Source: Chitinophagaceae bacterium (GTDB lineage Bacteria; Bacteroidota; Bacteroidia; Chitinophagales; Chitinophagaceae). Taken from it: a stretch of 64,000 bases of DNA. The position numbers were made by a program, and so were the translations under genes. The stretch's first letter is position 1. Every line of letters begins with the position of its first letter. Below, one piece after another: positions 44,652 through 53,798 of this stretch. Below the pieces are notes generated by a model that was not told the DNA's origin, made no database searches, and was given only the letters and a program-made list of their open reading frames with translations. The stretch covers positions 126,061 to 190,060 of the forward strand of contig JAMLHL010000005.1 of assembly GCA_023957125.1 (NCBI GenBank), read 5' to 3'.

Positions 44652-45449
44652 ATGCAAAAGTACAAGTTATTATTACCGGTATGTTTCATATTGATATATG
44701 GAGCGCTCCCTTTCACGTCTATAGGAAATGTGATTCCTGTAAACGATGCCGGATATGGGTTTCAACACAGTAAGGTTAGAATTATTTTTTCTGACTCATT
44801 ACATGCTCCTACACAAAAAGGAGCGAAAGGTGGATGGGAAGTACTCTTGGATGGGAAGAATACTGACAAGTGGAGATCAAAAAATAGCGAATCATTCCCT
44901 TCGGATGGATGGGTCATAGAAAATGGATCTTTGGTCTTAAATAAAAAAGGAGCCGGGGATATTATCACCCGTGAGAAATTCAGCAATTTCGAACTAAGGC
45001 TTGATTTTAATTTAACAAAAGAAGCCAACAGCGGGGTTAAATATTTTGCCGGGGAATTAAAAAATTCAAAGACTGGCGATGTGACCATCAATGGCCCTGA
45101 GTACCAGATCATAGATGATTATAATCATCCTGAAGTAAAAAATCACAAACATGATATAGCCGCTACTGCTTCCTGCTATTTACTTTATACTCCAAAAAAT
45201 GTACACCTGAGACCTGCCGGGCAATGGAATCAAATCCGGATCATTGCCAAAGGAAAGCATGTAGAACATTGGTTAAACGGCGTAAAGGTGATTAGTTATG
45301 AAAGAGGAAGCGCAGATTTTCTTAAGCGAAAATCCGTGACTAAATTTAAAGATTACCCTGATTATGGCGAATTGGCAAGCGGGTACATTTTACTTACAGA
45401 TCATGGCGACAAAGTGTATTTCAGAAAAATTAAAATAAAACGTTTATAA
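44652..45449 (+). CDS. DUF1080 (3-keto-disaccharide hydrolase-like) secreted protein
   Basis: 265 residues with a signal peptide (LLLPVCFILIYGALPFTSIG). The DUF1080 concanavalin-like fold is recognised by GGWEVLLDGKNTDKWRSKN, GWVIENGSLVLNK, FSNFELRLDFNLTKEANSGV, GPEYQIIDDYNHPE, GQWNQIRIIAKGKHVEHWLN and GYILLTDHGDKVYFRKIKIK. Family members act on 3-keto-glycosides produced by Gfo/Idh oxidoreductases in some Bacteroidota, or simply bind glycans. It follows the propeller gene by 14 nt and precedes B1 by 11 nt, so it is part of the array operon. Confidence 0.88.
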   Translation: MQKYKLLLPVCFILIYGALPFTSIGNVIPVNDAGYGFQHSKVRIIFSDSLHAPTQKGAKGGWEVLLDGKNTDKWRSKNSESFPSDGWVIENGSLVLNKKGAGDIITREKFSNFELRLDFNLTKEANSGVKYFAGELKNSKTGDVTINGPEYQIIDDYNHPEVKNHKHDIAATASCYLLYTPKNVHLRPAGQWNQIRIIAKGKHVEHWLNGVKVISYERGSADFLKRKSVTKFKDYPDYGELASGYILLTDHGDKVYFRKIKIKRL

Positions 45450-45460
45450 ATCAATCTATA

Positions 45461-46849
45461 ATGAAACAAGCAATTATTGGTATCTCATCTTTTTTATTAA
45501 TGATTCTGTTTGTTCCCGGCGCTGAGGGTCAGACAGGCAGTTCAAAAAACTGGAAGGCAGGCGTTGCCCGTGTGGTCATTACACCCGAACGCCCACAATG
45601 GATGGCGGGTTACGGCAGCAGAGACCGTGTTTCGGAAGGAAAGATTGTGGATATTTGGGCTAAAGCATTGGCTCTGCAAGATGAAAGTGGAAAACGAAGT
45701 GTGTTGGTGACAGCAGATTTGGTAGGGATTCCAAAGAAGCTCTCAGATCACATCCGCGACCAGGTAAAGATAAAATACAATTTATCACGGCCACAGATTG
45801 CTATCAATACATCTCATACTCACACAGGCCCTGTTTTGTCAGACGCTTTGGTTAGCATTTACCCGGTAAACGCCAGCCAGCAAAAGGATATTGACGAATA
45901 TACGGTTCAGTTAGGAGAAAAAATTATAGCATTAGTAGGTAAGGCTTTGAGATCCATGGAACCCGTGAAACTATATTCCGGCAATGGGGTTACGAGGTTC
46001 CAGGTGAACAGGAGAAATAATGTTGAAGCGACACTAACTTTACAAAGTGACTTAAATGGGCCAAATGATTATGCAGTGCCTGTGATAAAAGTGGAAAATA
46101 GAAAAGGGGATTTAATGGCTATTATGTTTGGATATGCTTGTCACAACACCGTTCTTGCCGGCTATAAGTGGTCCGGGGATTGGGCAGGATTTGCACAGAT
46201 AGAACTTGAAAAAGATCATCCGGGCGCCACTGCATTATTTGTTCAGGGCTGTGGCGCGGATCAAAACCCTTTGCCGAGAAGGACAGTACAATTGGCAGAA
46301 CAATACGGCCAGGAATTGGCTGCTGCTGTCAACAGAGTGCTTACTGAAGACATGCAACCATTGTCTTCGAACTTATCTACTGCATACAGCGAGGTGGAAT
46401 TACCTTTAAACATTCCCCCCACTAAAGAAGAATTATCAAAAGAAGTACAAAAAAGTACCGGCTATGAAATGCGCTGGGCGCAAAATCTGATCAAACAAAT
46501 TGATAGCGGTGAATCGCTCAGAACATCTTACCCCTATCCGGTACAGGTGTGGAAGGTTGGCGAACAACCCATAGTTATTTTAGGCGGAGAAACCGTAATA
46601 GATTATTCAATTGCTCTCAAGCATATTTTTGGCCCCGATTTATTTGTCTTAGGATATTCCAATGATGTGATGAGCTATATTCCTTCCGCAAGAATAGTGC
46701 AGGAAGGCGGATATGAAGGAGCCAGTTCTCAGATGGTTTATGGGTTGCCGTCCACCTGGAAACCAGACATTGAGACATTGATTATTGAAGAGGTTTTGAA
46801 GCTGGCAAAACAGGTGGGAGTGCCAATGGCTACAACAAAAGTAAGTTGA
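45461..46849 (+). CDS. Ceramidase-fold hydrolase, type B (B1)
   Basis: 462 residues, signal peptide (FLLMILFVPGAEGQ). Same fold as A1 but a distinct sequence type: GVARVVITPERPQWMAGYGS, NTSHTHTGPVLSDALVSIYP (HxH ligands), FQVNRRNNVEATL, GYACHNTVLAGYKWSGDWAG (third His), GCGADQNPLPRRTVQLAEQY in place of the ceramidase serine motif, LGGETVIDYSIALKHIFG (Glu) and NDVMSYIPSARIVQEGGYEG (Tyr). The zinc site is therefore probably intact, and the reaction type is open. It pairs in the locus with a type-A neighbour. Co-directional, 11 nt after the DUF1080 gene. Confidence 0.85.
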   Translation: MKQAIIGISSFLLMILFVPGAEGQTGSSKNWKAGVARVVITPERPQWMAGYGSRDRVSEGKIVDIWAKALALQDESGKRSVLVTADLVGIPKKLSDHIRDQVKIKYNLSRPQIAINTSHTHTGPVLSDALVSIYPVNASQQKDIDEYTVQLGEKIIALVGKALRSMEPVKLYSGNGVTRFQVNRRNNVEATLTLQSDLNGPNDYAVPVIKVENRKGDLMAIMFGYACHNTVLAGYKWSGDWAGFAQIELEKDHPGATALFVQGCGADQNPLPRRTVQLAEQYGQELAAAVNRVLTEDMQPLSSNLSTAYSEVELPLNIPPTKEELSKEVQKSTGYEMRWAQNLIKQIDSGESLRTSYPYPVQVWKVGEQPIVILGGETVIDYSIALKHIFGPDLFVLGYSNDVMSYIPSARIVQEGGYEGASSQMVYGLPSTWKPDIETLIIEEVLKLAKQVGVPMATTKVS

Positions 46850-46956
46850 GCGCTATAATTATTAAAGCTATTTTACAATTGCCTTTTGGCGGTACAACCG
46901 AAAATGTAGCAAAGGTTTACGAATTAATCAGCAAGCCCCAACAAAGAGTTCCGATG

Positions 46957-47080
46957 GTATCCCTCATGACACGTCTTGGAAGAAGGAGGCTATGAAGGGA
47001 GGCGCGTATTTGATGAATATGGACATCCTGCATGGAGATGGGCAGGGAATGTAGGGGGTCTCACCGATAAAATTTATTGA
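46957..47080 (+). pseudogene. C-terminal remnant of a type-A ceramidase-fold gene
   Basis: From 46976 the frame reads LEEGGYEGRRVFDEYGHPAW and RWAGNV, matching the C terminus of A1 (WEEGGYEGGPHLDEYGHPAW, RWAGNV); it ends with TGA at 47078-47080. Nothing else of that gene copy is present upstream. The preceding 100 bp (46850-46956) can be read as IIIKAILQLPFGGTTENVAK, an orphan coding-like stretch of unknown origin. Confidence 0.75.
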
Positions 47081-47137
47081 GTTCTTTTAAATCTTTATTT
47101 TTTCTATTTAGCCAAATTAAATCTATAAATTTTAAAC

Positions 47138-48325
47138 ATAAAAAAAATACCAGGGTACCTGCTTGTCATTTTTCTCTCAGATGGCCTTTTCACATTTGGG
47201 AAAATAAAAGAATCCGATAAGAATATCAATGAAAAAGTTCATAAAACGATTCCACCCGCAAAAGCCATGGAATGGCTTGTCGGCATCTCCCGCCGTGTCC
47301 TTACCCCCACTACGGATGTATGGCTCGCGAGCTATGGTACTAAGCGCCCTATAGAAGGGAAGTCACACGATATATGGGTAAAGGTTTTAGCGCTTAAAAG
47401 CAAAAATGGTAAGCCTGTGGTTATGGCCACCACGGATAACCAGGGTATGTCCAGAACCATCTATGAAAGTCTTTATAAAAAAATTCAAGAACGTTTCAAT
47501 CTTGATCGCTCTGAATTTATGTTGACATTTTCCCATAATCATTCAGCGCCGTGCCTTCGTGGCGACCTCGTAGATTATTACAAAAGTGACGATCAGCAAC
47601 GAAAGCTCGTGGATGAATATTCAGACTGGATGCAAGAGCAAATTGTAGATGCTGTAGATGAGGCGTTACGAAACCTGCAGCCTGCGCAAATCTCCAAAGG
47701 GGAAGGGCTTTGTACATTTGCGGTCAACAGAAGAGATAATGTGGAATCAGAGGTTCCTGCCATGCTGGCGGCGGGGAAACCGCTTAAAGGAGTGACAGAT
47801 CATTACGTTCCTGTCTTATCCGCCAGGAATATAAAGGGAGACCTTATAGCAATCCTGTTTGGATATGCCTGCCATCCTACTACTTTATATGGCAACCTGT
47901 TGTCAGGTGATTATCCCGGATTTGCGCAGATTAATTTGGAAACCCGCTACCCCGGCGTTACAGCCATGTTTTTTAATGCCTGTGGTGGTGATCAGAATCC
48001 GCTACCACGCGGTACAGTAGAGCTATGCACGAAATATGGCAAAATGTTATCGGATGCAGTAGAAGAAGTGGTAGATAAACCAATGCAGCCTGTATCCTCC
48101 GGGTTGAAAACAGCTTTTAAATTTGTAAAGTTGGATTATGAAGAAGTGATAACAAAAGAAAAACTACTTCCCATAACCACCGGCGATAACAAAATACATG
48201 CCCGATGGGCCAGGCGCATGCTGGAAATGATAGATAAGGGCGTTCAATTCCCCATTTCTTATAATTATTATCCTGTGCAAGCCATCACTCATCAAAATAA
48301 AATGAAAAATGATTTCATCTCTTAA
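47138..48325 (+). pseudogene. Truncated type-A ceramidase-fold gene (A2)
   Basis: The start codon is lost: A1 begins ATG followed by eight A, whereas here AT is followed directly by eight A (47138-47147), a deletion of the G. Signal-like sequence continues as LLVIFLSDGLFTFGKIKESD. The first in-frame ATG is 47267, giving 352 residues (MEWLVGISRRVL...). The protein matches A1 and A3 up to YNYYPVQA, then diverges into THQNKMKNDFIS and a stop, losing about 110 C-terminal residues, including the Glu and Tyr metal ligands. The HxH motif reads SHNHSAPC. Non-functional by prediction; nonetheless a long open frame remains, implying recent loss. Confidence 0.8.
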
Positions 48326-48429
48326 TTTACGTAGTTTAACTTTAGTATTCTTATCGCCGCGGTTCGCGTCTTTACGAAGCACCACTTTGAAATACGCCCG
48401 GATTAACTGAATAATTAAACTAAACCCCA

Positions 48430-50121
48430 ATGAATTTATTTCTCAATGGATGTCGGTCAATCTTTGGATTAATTGGCATTGGCTTATTTTTTTCGTGCCA
48501 GGATCAGAAAAAGACAGAAACTGACCCGGCTTTTAAGCAGGGACTGGTGGGATACTGGAAGCTATCGGGTGATATCAAAGATGCGTCCGGCAATGATCTT
48601 CATCCCATCATGCATGGAAAAGTTGAGTTTAATGCTGAAGACAGGGGAGGAGAAAAACTGACAACCGCCGTTTTTGATGGCCGGGATGCGTGGCTGGAGA
48701 TTCCCCCAAATCCCAAAATACAATTAGGGAGCGGGGATTTCAGTATAGCTGCCTGGATCTATACGGATAGTGCATCAGATGATATGCCGGGAGATATTAT
48801 CAGCCAGTATGATCCCTCCGCTAAACAGGGATTTCATCTGAGCATAAAGCATAACCTGGGCCCGACCAATACCGGCAATTTCAGGCAACTGGATTTTGGC
48901 ATAGACAATAACTATTCCTCACCATGGGTAGATTACGGCACACCGGGCAATACCATTTATCCGTTTTCACTGATCAGCTATAAAGGAAGTTTATACGCCT
49001 CCACCTGCGATTCGTCGGCAGATGGGCACGGACATGTGTACCGCTATTCGGGAGATAAGTGGATGGATTGTGGTTTCCTTGACAGCTCGAATGCCGTCAC
49101 GTCTCTGACAGCATTTAATGGTGATCTTTACGCATCTACAGGGCATTACAGAACGGGTGGATCGTCTCTTCCTAATTCAAAAAATACGATTGAGGGGGGA
49201 AGGGTTTTTCGTTATGAAGCGCCGGATAAATGGATTGATTGCGGCCGGATGCCTGTTGAGGCCATTGCCTGCATGATCGTGTATAATGGAAGCCTGTACG
49301 CTACATCCAATTACAACAGCCCGGATTTTTACCGGTATGCAGGCGGGAAAGAATGGGTTAAATGTGATGTTCCTGATAAACGGTTGAATGCTATGGGCAT
49401 TTATAATGGTTATATTTATGCCACCAGCTATGACTGGGGCCACGTATATCGCTATGACGGCAATACCTGGACAGATTGCGGGCAGGTGGGAGATGAAAAA
49501 ATAAATACCCAGTGCTATGCTTTTGCAGCTTACGAGGGCAAGCTGTATGTGTCTACCTGGGCAAGCGGTCGGGTATATCGCTTTGACGGGATCAACCAAT
49601 GGACGGATGTGGGCCGGCTGGGGCAGGAACTGGAAGTGATGGGTTTGATTGTTCATAATGGCCGCTTGCTGGGAGGAACCTTGCCTTTGGCAGAAATATA
49701 TTCGTATGAAGGAGACACCACGTGGAAAAGAATGGAACAATTAGACAGAACGCCGGATGTAAAATACCGCAGGGCATGGACGATGGCCGAGCATGATGGT
49801 AAGGTTTTCTGTGGTACGCTTCCTTCCGGTAAGGTCTATGGCTTTGAGGCAGGAAAATCCGTTATGTCTCCCAATGAGGTTTCTCCCGGCTGGCAGCATG
49901 TTGCCGCAGTGAAGACAGCAGACCGGTTGCAATTATTCATAAACGGGAAACAGGTTAATGAAACGACCATCCCGGATTCCATGAAATTTAATTTTAACAA
50001 TGGAGTACCATTGAAGATCGGAGCTGGTTCTAATGACTATTTCAAGGGGCGCATGCGCGAGTTTCGCCTTTACAGCAGGGCATTAAAAAACGACGAAATA
50101 GTAGTATTATCGCAGAAATAA
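48430..50121 (+). CDS. Lipoprotein: LamG-type jelly roll interrupted by a kelch-like propeller
   Basis: 563 residues, lipobox cysteine at residue 23 (GIGLFFSC). Residues ~40-150 form the first half of a concanavalin/LamG-like domain (GLVGYWKLSGDIKDASGNDL, GSGDFSIAAWIYTDSASDD). From ~160 to ~460 runs a propeller of about seven repeats with the signature YNGxLYAT...GxVYRYDG...WTDCG (for example FNGDLYASTGH, YNGYIYATSYDWGHVYRYDG). After it the jelly roll resumes (VSPGWQHVAAVKTADRLQLF, INGKQV, GAGSNDYFKGRMREFRLYSR). A domain nested inside LamG is an unusual architecture. Predicted to bind or sense extracellular glycan at the cell surface; no enzyme motif seen. Confidence 0.8.
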   Translation: MNLFLNGCRSIFGLIGIGLFFSCQDQKKTETDPAFKQGLVGYWKLSGDIKDASGNDLHPIMHGKVEFNAEDRGGEKLTTAVFDGRDAWLEIPPNPKIQLGSGDFSIAAWIYTDSASDDMPGDIISQYDPSAKQGFHLSIKHNLGPTNTGNFRQLDFGIDNNYSSPWVDYGTPGNTIYPFSLISYKGSLYASTCDSSADGHGHVYRYSGDKWMDCGFLDSSNAVTSLTAFNGDLYASTGHYRTGGSSLPNSKNTIEGGRVFRYEAPDKWIDCGRMPVEAIACMIVYNGSLYATSNYNSPDFYRYAGGKEWVKCDVPDKRLNAMGIYNGYIYATSYDWGHVYRYDGNTWTDCGQVGDEKINTQCYAFAAYEGKLYVSTWASGRVYRFDGINQWTDVGRLGQELEVMGLIVHNGRLLGGTLPLAEIYSYEGDTTWKRMEQLDRTPDVKYRRAWTMAEHDGKVFCGTLPSGKVYGFEAGKSVMSPNEVSPGWQHVAAVKTADRLQLFINGKQVNETTIPDSMKFNFNNGVPLKIGAGSNDYFKGRMREFRLYSRALKNDEIVVLSQK

Positions 50122-50139
50122 TTTATAAGCAACATAGGG

Positions 50140-51534
50140 ATGAAACAGATACGGCTCCTTTCGATTACCGGTTTTTTGGAGATAATGATTTTATATTGCA
50201 GTCCCGCATTAGCCCAACGCACTAATTACAACGGCTGGAAAGCAGGCATTGCCAGCGTGGTCATTACGCCTGATCGGCCGATCTGGATGGCAGGATATGG
50301 AGACAGGGATCGCCCGGCCGAAGGGAAGATAATGGATATCCGGGCAAAAGCCCTGGCATTGCAGGACGCGAACGGCCGGCAGGCTGTACTGGTAACAGCA
50401 GATTTAGTAGGGATCCCCAAAAGACTGTCTGACCATGTGCGTGACCAGTTAAAAGCAAAGTATAATTTATCTAAGTCGCAGATTGCAATCAACACTTCTC
50501 ATACCCATACCGGTCCTGTATTATCCGACGCCCTGGTGAGCATTTACCCGGTCAATGCGGCACAGCAAAAGGATATTGATCAATACACCGATCAGTTAGG
50601 AGAGAAGCTTGTGGCTTTAGTGGGCGAGGCGCTCCGTTCTATGCAGCCTGCACAGCTCTATTCGGGAAATGGCGTTACGCGCTTCCAGGTGAACAGGAGA
50701 AATAACGTTGAAGCCACATTGTCTTCACAGAGCGATTTAAGCGGTCCGAATGATTATGCCGTTCCCGTTATAAAAGTTACAGATAAAAACGGGAAACTGA
50801 TAGCCGTAGCATTTGGATATGCCTGCCATAATACAGTGCTTGCAGGCTATAAATGGTCGGGTGACTATGCCGGGTTCGCGCAGGCAGAGCTTGAAAAAGC
50901 CTATCCGGGCATTGCTGCGCTTTTTTTACAGGGATGCGGTGCCGATCAGAACCCTTTGCCGCGGCGAACAGTGCAGTTGGCGCAGCAATACGGGAAAGAA
51001 TTGGCCGCGGCTGTTAACAGGGTGCTCCTTGAAGATATGAAGCCGCTGTCGCCTCATTTAGCCACCGCCTATTCGGAGGTGGCATTACCGTTATCCACCC
51101 CTCCCACCAAAGCGGAATTATCCAAAATTGCAGAGGCTTCTTCAGGCTATAAAAAGCGATGGGCAGAAAACCTGGTCGCCCGGATCAATAGCGGACAACC
51201 CCTCAGCACCTCGTATCCCTACCCGGTTGAAGTATGGAAAATCGGCGAACAGCCGGTAGTTATTTTAGGAGGTGAAGTGGTGGTAGGATATGCGGTTGAA
51301 TTGAAGCGCATCCTGGGTGAGGATATATTTGTTTTAGGATACTCCAATGATGTAATGGCTTATATCCCCACGGCAACCATCTTGAAAGAGGGTGGTTATG
51401 AAGGTGCATCATCACAAATGGTATATGGATTACCATCGCCCTGGAAAGCAAATATTGAAGCAGTAATTCTGCAGGAGGTTTTACAACTCGCCAAACAGGC
51501 CGGAGTGCCCGTACAGGAATCAAAAATAAATTGA
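50140..51534 (+). CDS. Ceramidase-fold hydrolase, type B (B2)
   Basis: 464 residues, signal peptide ending ...YCSPALAQRTN. Very similar to B1: VVITPDRPIWMAGYGDRDRP, NTSHTHTGPVLSDALVSIYP, GYACHNTVLAGYKWSGDYAG, GCGADQNPLPRRTVQLAQQY, LGGEVVVGYAVELKRILGED, NDVMAYIPTATILKEGGYEG. All five presumptive zinc-site residues are present; the serine nucleophile of ceramidases is not. It is more GC-rich than B1, suggesting that the copies have been subject to different histories or that one is a recent import. It lies 18 nt after the LamG/propeller gene. Confidence 0.85.
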   Translation: MKQIRLLSITGFLEIMILYCSPALAQRTNYNGWKAGIASVVITPDRPIWMAGYGDRDRPAEGKIMDIRAKALALQDANGRQAVLVTADLVGIPKRLSDHVRDQLKAKYNLSKSQIAINTSHTHTGPVLSDALVSIYPVNAAQQKDIDQYTDQLGEKLVALVGEALRSMQPAQLYSGNGVTRFQVNRRNNVEATLSSQSDLSGPNDYAVPVIKVTDKNGKLIAVAFGYACHNTVLAGYKWSGDYAGFAQAELEKAYPGIAALFLQGCGADQNPLPRRTVQLAQQYGKELAAAVNRVLLEDMKPLSPHLATAYSEVALPLSTPPTKAELSKIAEASSGYKKRWAENLVARINSGQPLSTSYPYPVEVWKIGEQPVVILGGEVVVGYAVELKRILGEDIFVLGYSNDVMAYIPTATILKEGGYEGASSQMVYGLPSPWKANIEAVILQEVLQLAKQAGVPVQESKIN

Positions 51535-51556
51535 TCATACAATCCTATAATGCAAA

Positions 51557-52240
51557 ATGAAAAAATCAAAATTACTTCTGGTCTTTTGCCTCCTTGTTAC
51601 CTTAACTATTATTTCCTGTTCCGAAGGATCAACCACGTCGTCAGCCGCTGCTCAGCAGGATCCATCCGACAGCGGATGGGTAAGTTTATTTAACGGTAAA
51701 GATCTTTCCGGCTGGGAGCTGATCGAAGGCACGGCACCCTACACGGTGGAAAACGGGGAGATTGTGGGCACTACGGCGCCTGATAACCCCAATGGCATTT
51801 TATGCACCAAAGATACCTTCAGCAACTTTATATTGGAACTGGACGTGAAGGTGGATACCGCTTTAAATTCGGGCATCCAGATCAGAAGCCATACTATGGA
51901 TGTAAAGGGCAACAAGGAAGTATATGGCTACCAGGTAGAGGTAGATCCGTCGGCCCGCGCATGGAGCGGAGGCATCTACGATTCACGCCGCAGAGGATGG
52001 ATAGCAGATCTGAAGGATAAGCCCGAGGCTCAAAAGGCGTTCAAAAACCAGGAATGGAATCGTTACAGGATAGCTGCAAACGGCGATACTATTAAAACAT
52101 GGATCAATGACACACCTATCATTACCCTGGTGGACTCATTGGATTCCAATGGATTTATCGGTCTCCAGGTGCACCAGAGTTCCAGCAATGAACCGTTGAA
52201 GGTACAGTTTCGTAATATCCGTATTAAAGCATTGGAATGA
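51557..52240 (+). CDS. DUF1080-domain lipoprotein
   Basis: 227 residues with a lipobox (LLVTLTIISC). The DUF1080 features are DSGWVSLFNGKDLSGWELIE, YTVENGEIVGTTAPDNPNGI, FSNFILELDVKVDTALNSGI, QIRSH, YGYQVEVDPSARAWSGGIYD, EWNRYRIAANGDTIKTWIND and GFIGLQVHQSS. It represents a different subtype from the DUF1080 protein at 44.7 kb (shorter, lipidated, with the RGWIADL segment). The last codon overlaps the start of A3 (ATGA at 52237-52240), so the two are translationally coupled, an argument that DUF1080 and type-A proteins work together. Confidence 0.88.
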   Translation: MKKSKLLLVFCLLVTLTIISCSEGSTTSSAAAQQDPSDSGWVSLFNGKDLSGWELIEGTAPYTVENGEIVGTTAPDNPNGILCTKDTFSNFILELDVKVDTALNSGIQIRSHTMDVKGNKEVYGYQVEVDPSARAWSGGIYDSRRRGWIADLKDKPEAQKAFKNQEWNRYRIAANGDTIKTWINDTPIITLVDSLDSNGFIGLQVHQSSSNEPLKVQFRNIRIKALE

Positions 52241-53709
52241 TCTTAAAAATCAAAAGCAGGGCTCGCCGGATCGTGAGCCTGGCTGCCGGGTGTTTTATTG
52301 CCCTGTTATTGGGGAATAGCATTTCCTCCTTCGGAAAAGTAAAAGGGAAGGAGCATGTGATAAAAGAAAGTATTGACGAAACAATTCAGCCTGCAGAAAA
52401 CGCGAACTGGATGGTGGGTATTTCCCGCCGTGTACTTACCCCTGCCACCGATGTATGGTTGGCAGGTTATGGTAGCAAACGTCCTGTTGTAGGAAAATTG
52501 CATGATATATGGGTAAAGGTTTTAGCGCTTAAAAGCAGCAATGGTAAGCGGGCAGTTATGGTTACCACCGATAACCAGGGTATGTCCAGAACGATCTATG
52601 AAAATCTTTATAAAAAAGTACAAGAGCGTTTTCAATTGGATCGCTCTGAGTTTATGTTGACATTTTCCCACAACCATTCGGGTCCCCGCCTTCGCGGCGA
52701 CCTGGTAGATTATTACCCAAGCGATGATGGGCAACGAAAGCTCGTGGATGAATATTCCGACTGGATGGAAGGGCAGATCATTGATGCAATGGACGAGGCA
52801 TTGAAGAACATGCAGCCTGCCCGAATTTCCAGGGGAGAAGGGCTTTGCACCTTTGCGGTTAACCGGCGTGATAATGTGGAATCGGAAGTGCCGGCAATGA
52901 TGGCGGCAGGCGAACCGCTGAAAGGGGTGGTTGATCATTACGTTCCTGTTTTATCGGTGAAGGATGCCAACGGAACCCTTAAAGCTATCCTGTTTGGATA
53001 TGCCTGTCATCCCACTACATTGTCGGGGAATTTATTGTCGGGTGATTATCCTGGATTTGCACAGGTGAATCTGGAGGAACGGTTCCCGGGGGTTACCGCC
53101 ATGTTCTTTAATACCTGTGGAGGTGATCAGAATCCCTTACCACGCCGCACAGTAGAGCTATGCGAAAAATATGGTAAAATGTTGTCGGATGCGGTAGAAG
53201 CGGTAATAGCCCAACCCATGCAATCCATATCCCCCGGCTTGCAAACGGCATTTCAATTTGTGGATCTTGATTACGAAGAGGTGGTGACAAAAGAGAAGTT
53301 GCTTCCTCTCACTACCGGAAGTAATGATATTGCCGCCCGCTGGGCAAGGCGTATGTTGGAAGTGATTGATAAGGGGGTACAATTTTCCAATACATACCAT
53401 TATTACCCGGTACAGGCATGGCAGTTTGGTAAAGAATTGCTGTTGATCGGCACCGGCGGTGAAACAGTAGTAGATTATTCACTTCGCTTCAAACGGGAGT
53501 TTGGCGAAGGCTCTACCTGGGTTTGCGGTTATGCCAATCACATGGTATCCTATATTCCGTCGCGGCGGGTATGGGAAGAGGGTGGTTATGAAGGCGGTGC
53601 TCATCTTGATGAATATGGCCATCCCGCATGGAGATGGGCGGGAAATGTGGAAGACCGTATTGCCAAAGGTGTTCATCGCGTTGTGAAGCAGGCACGTAAA
53701 CGTCGTTAG
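52237..53709 (+). CDS. Ceramidase-fold hydrolase, type A (A3)
   Basis: 490 residues with a signal peptide/anchor (VSLAAGCFIALLLGNSISSF). It carries all motifs of A1: VGISRRVLTPATDVWLAGYG, MLTFSHNHSGPRLRGD, AVNRRDNVESEVPAMMAAGE, GYACHPTTLSGNLLSGDYPG, NTCGGDQNPLPRRTVE, LIGTGGETVVDYSLRFKREF and NHMVSYIPSRRVWEEGGYEG. Much of its nucleotide sequence is identical to A1 in blocks of tens of bases (for example around 52575-52600), pointing to duplication or gene conversion. Translationally coupled to the upstream DUF1080 gene; B3 follows after 89 nt. Confidence 0.85.
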   Translation: MILKIKSRARRIVSLAAGCFIALLLGNSISSFGKVKGKEHVIKESIDETIQPAENANWMVGISRRVLTPATDVWLAGYGSKRPVVGKLHDIWVKVLALKSSNGKRAVMVTTDNQGMSRTIYENLYKKVQERFQLDRSEFMLTFSHNHSGPRLRGDLVDYYPSDDGQRKLVDEYSDWMEGQIIDAMDEALKNMQPARISRGEGLCTFAVNRRDNVESEVPAMMAAGEPLKGVVDHYVPVLSVKDANGTLKAILFGYACHPTTLSGNLLSGDYPGFAQVNLEERFPGVTAMFFNTCGGDQNPLPRRTVELCEKYGKMLSDAVEAVIAQPMQSISPGLQTAFQFVDLDYEEVVTKEKLLPLTTGSNDIAARWARRMLEVIDKGVQFSNTYHYYPVQAWQFGKELLLIGTGGETVVDYSLRFKREFGEGSTWVCGYANHMVSYIPSRRVWEEGGYEGGAHLDEYGHPAWRWAGNVEDRIAKGVHRVVKQARKRR

Positions 53710-53798
53710 CCGGGGTGTCATATAAAATGAGTATAGCATCCATGAAAAAGAAATTTATTTCATTTTCATCACTACTATGAATTGAAAAATAATTATAA

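Noticed and set aside
40167..48429. Insertion sequence or transposase responsible for the broken genes in the array
   Set aside because: No transposase frame or terminal inverted repeats were found; the breaks are explained by recombination between paralogues and point deletions.
53728..53781. Mini-frame ending MKKKFISFSSLL before B3
   Set aside because: It looks like a signal-peptide start but stops after 17 codons; B3 has its own complete signal peptide, so it is probably chance or a minor relic.
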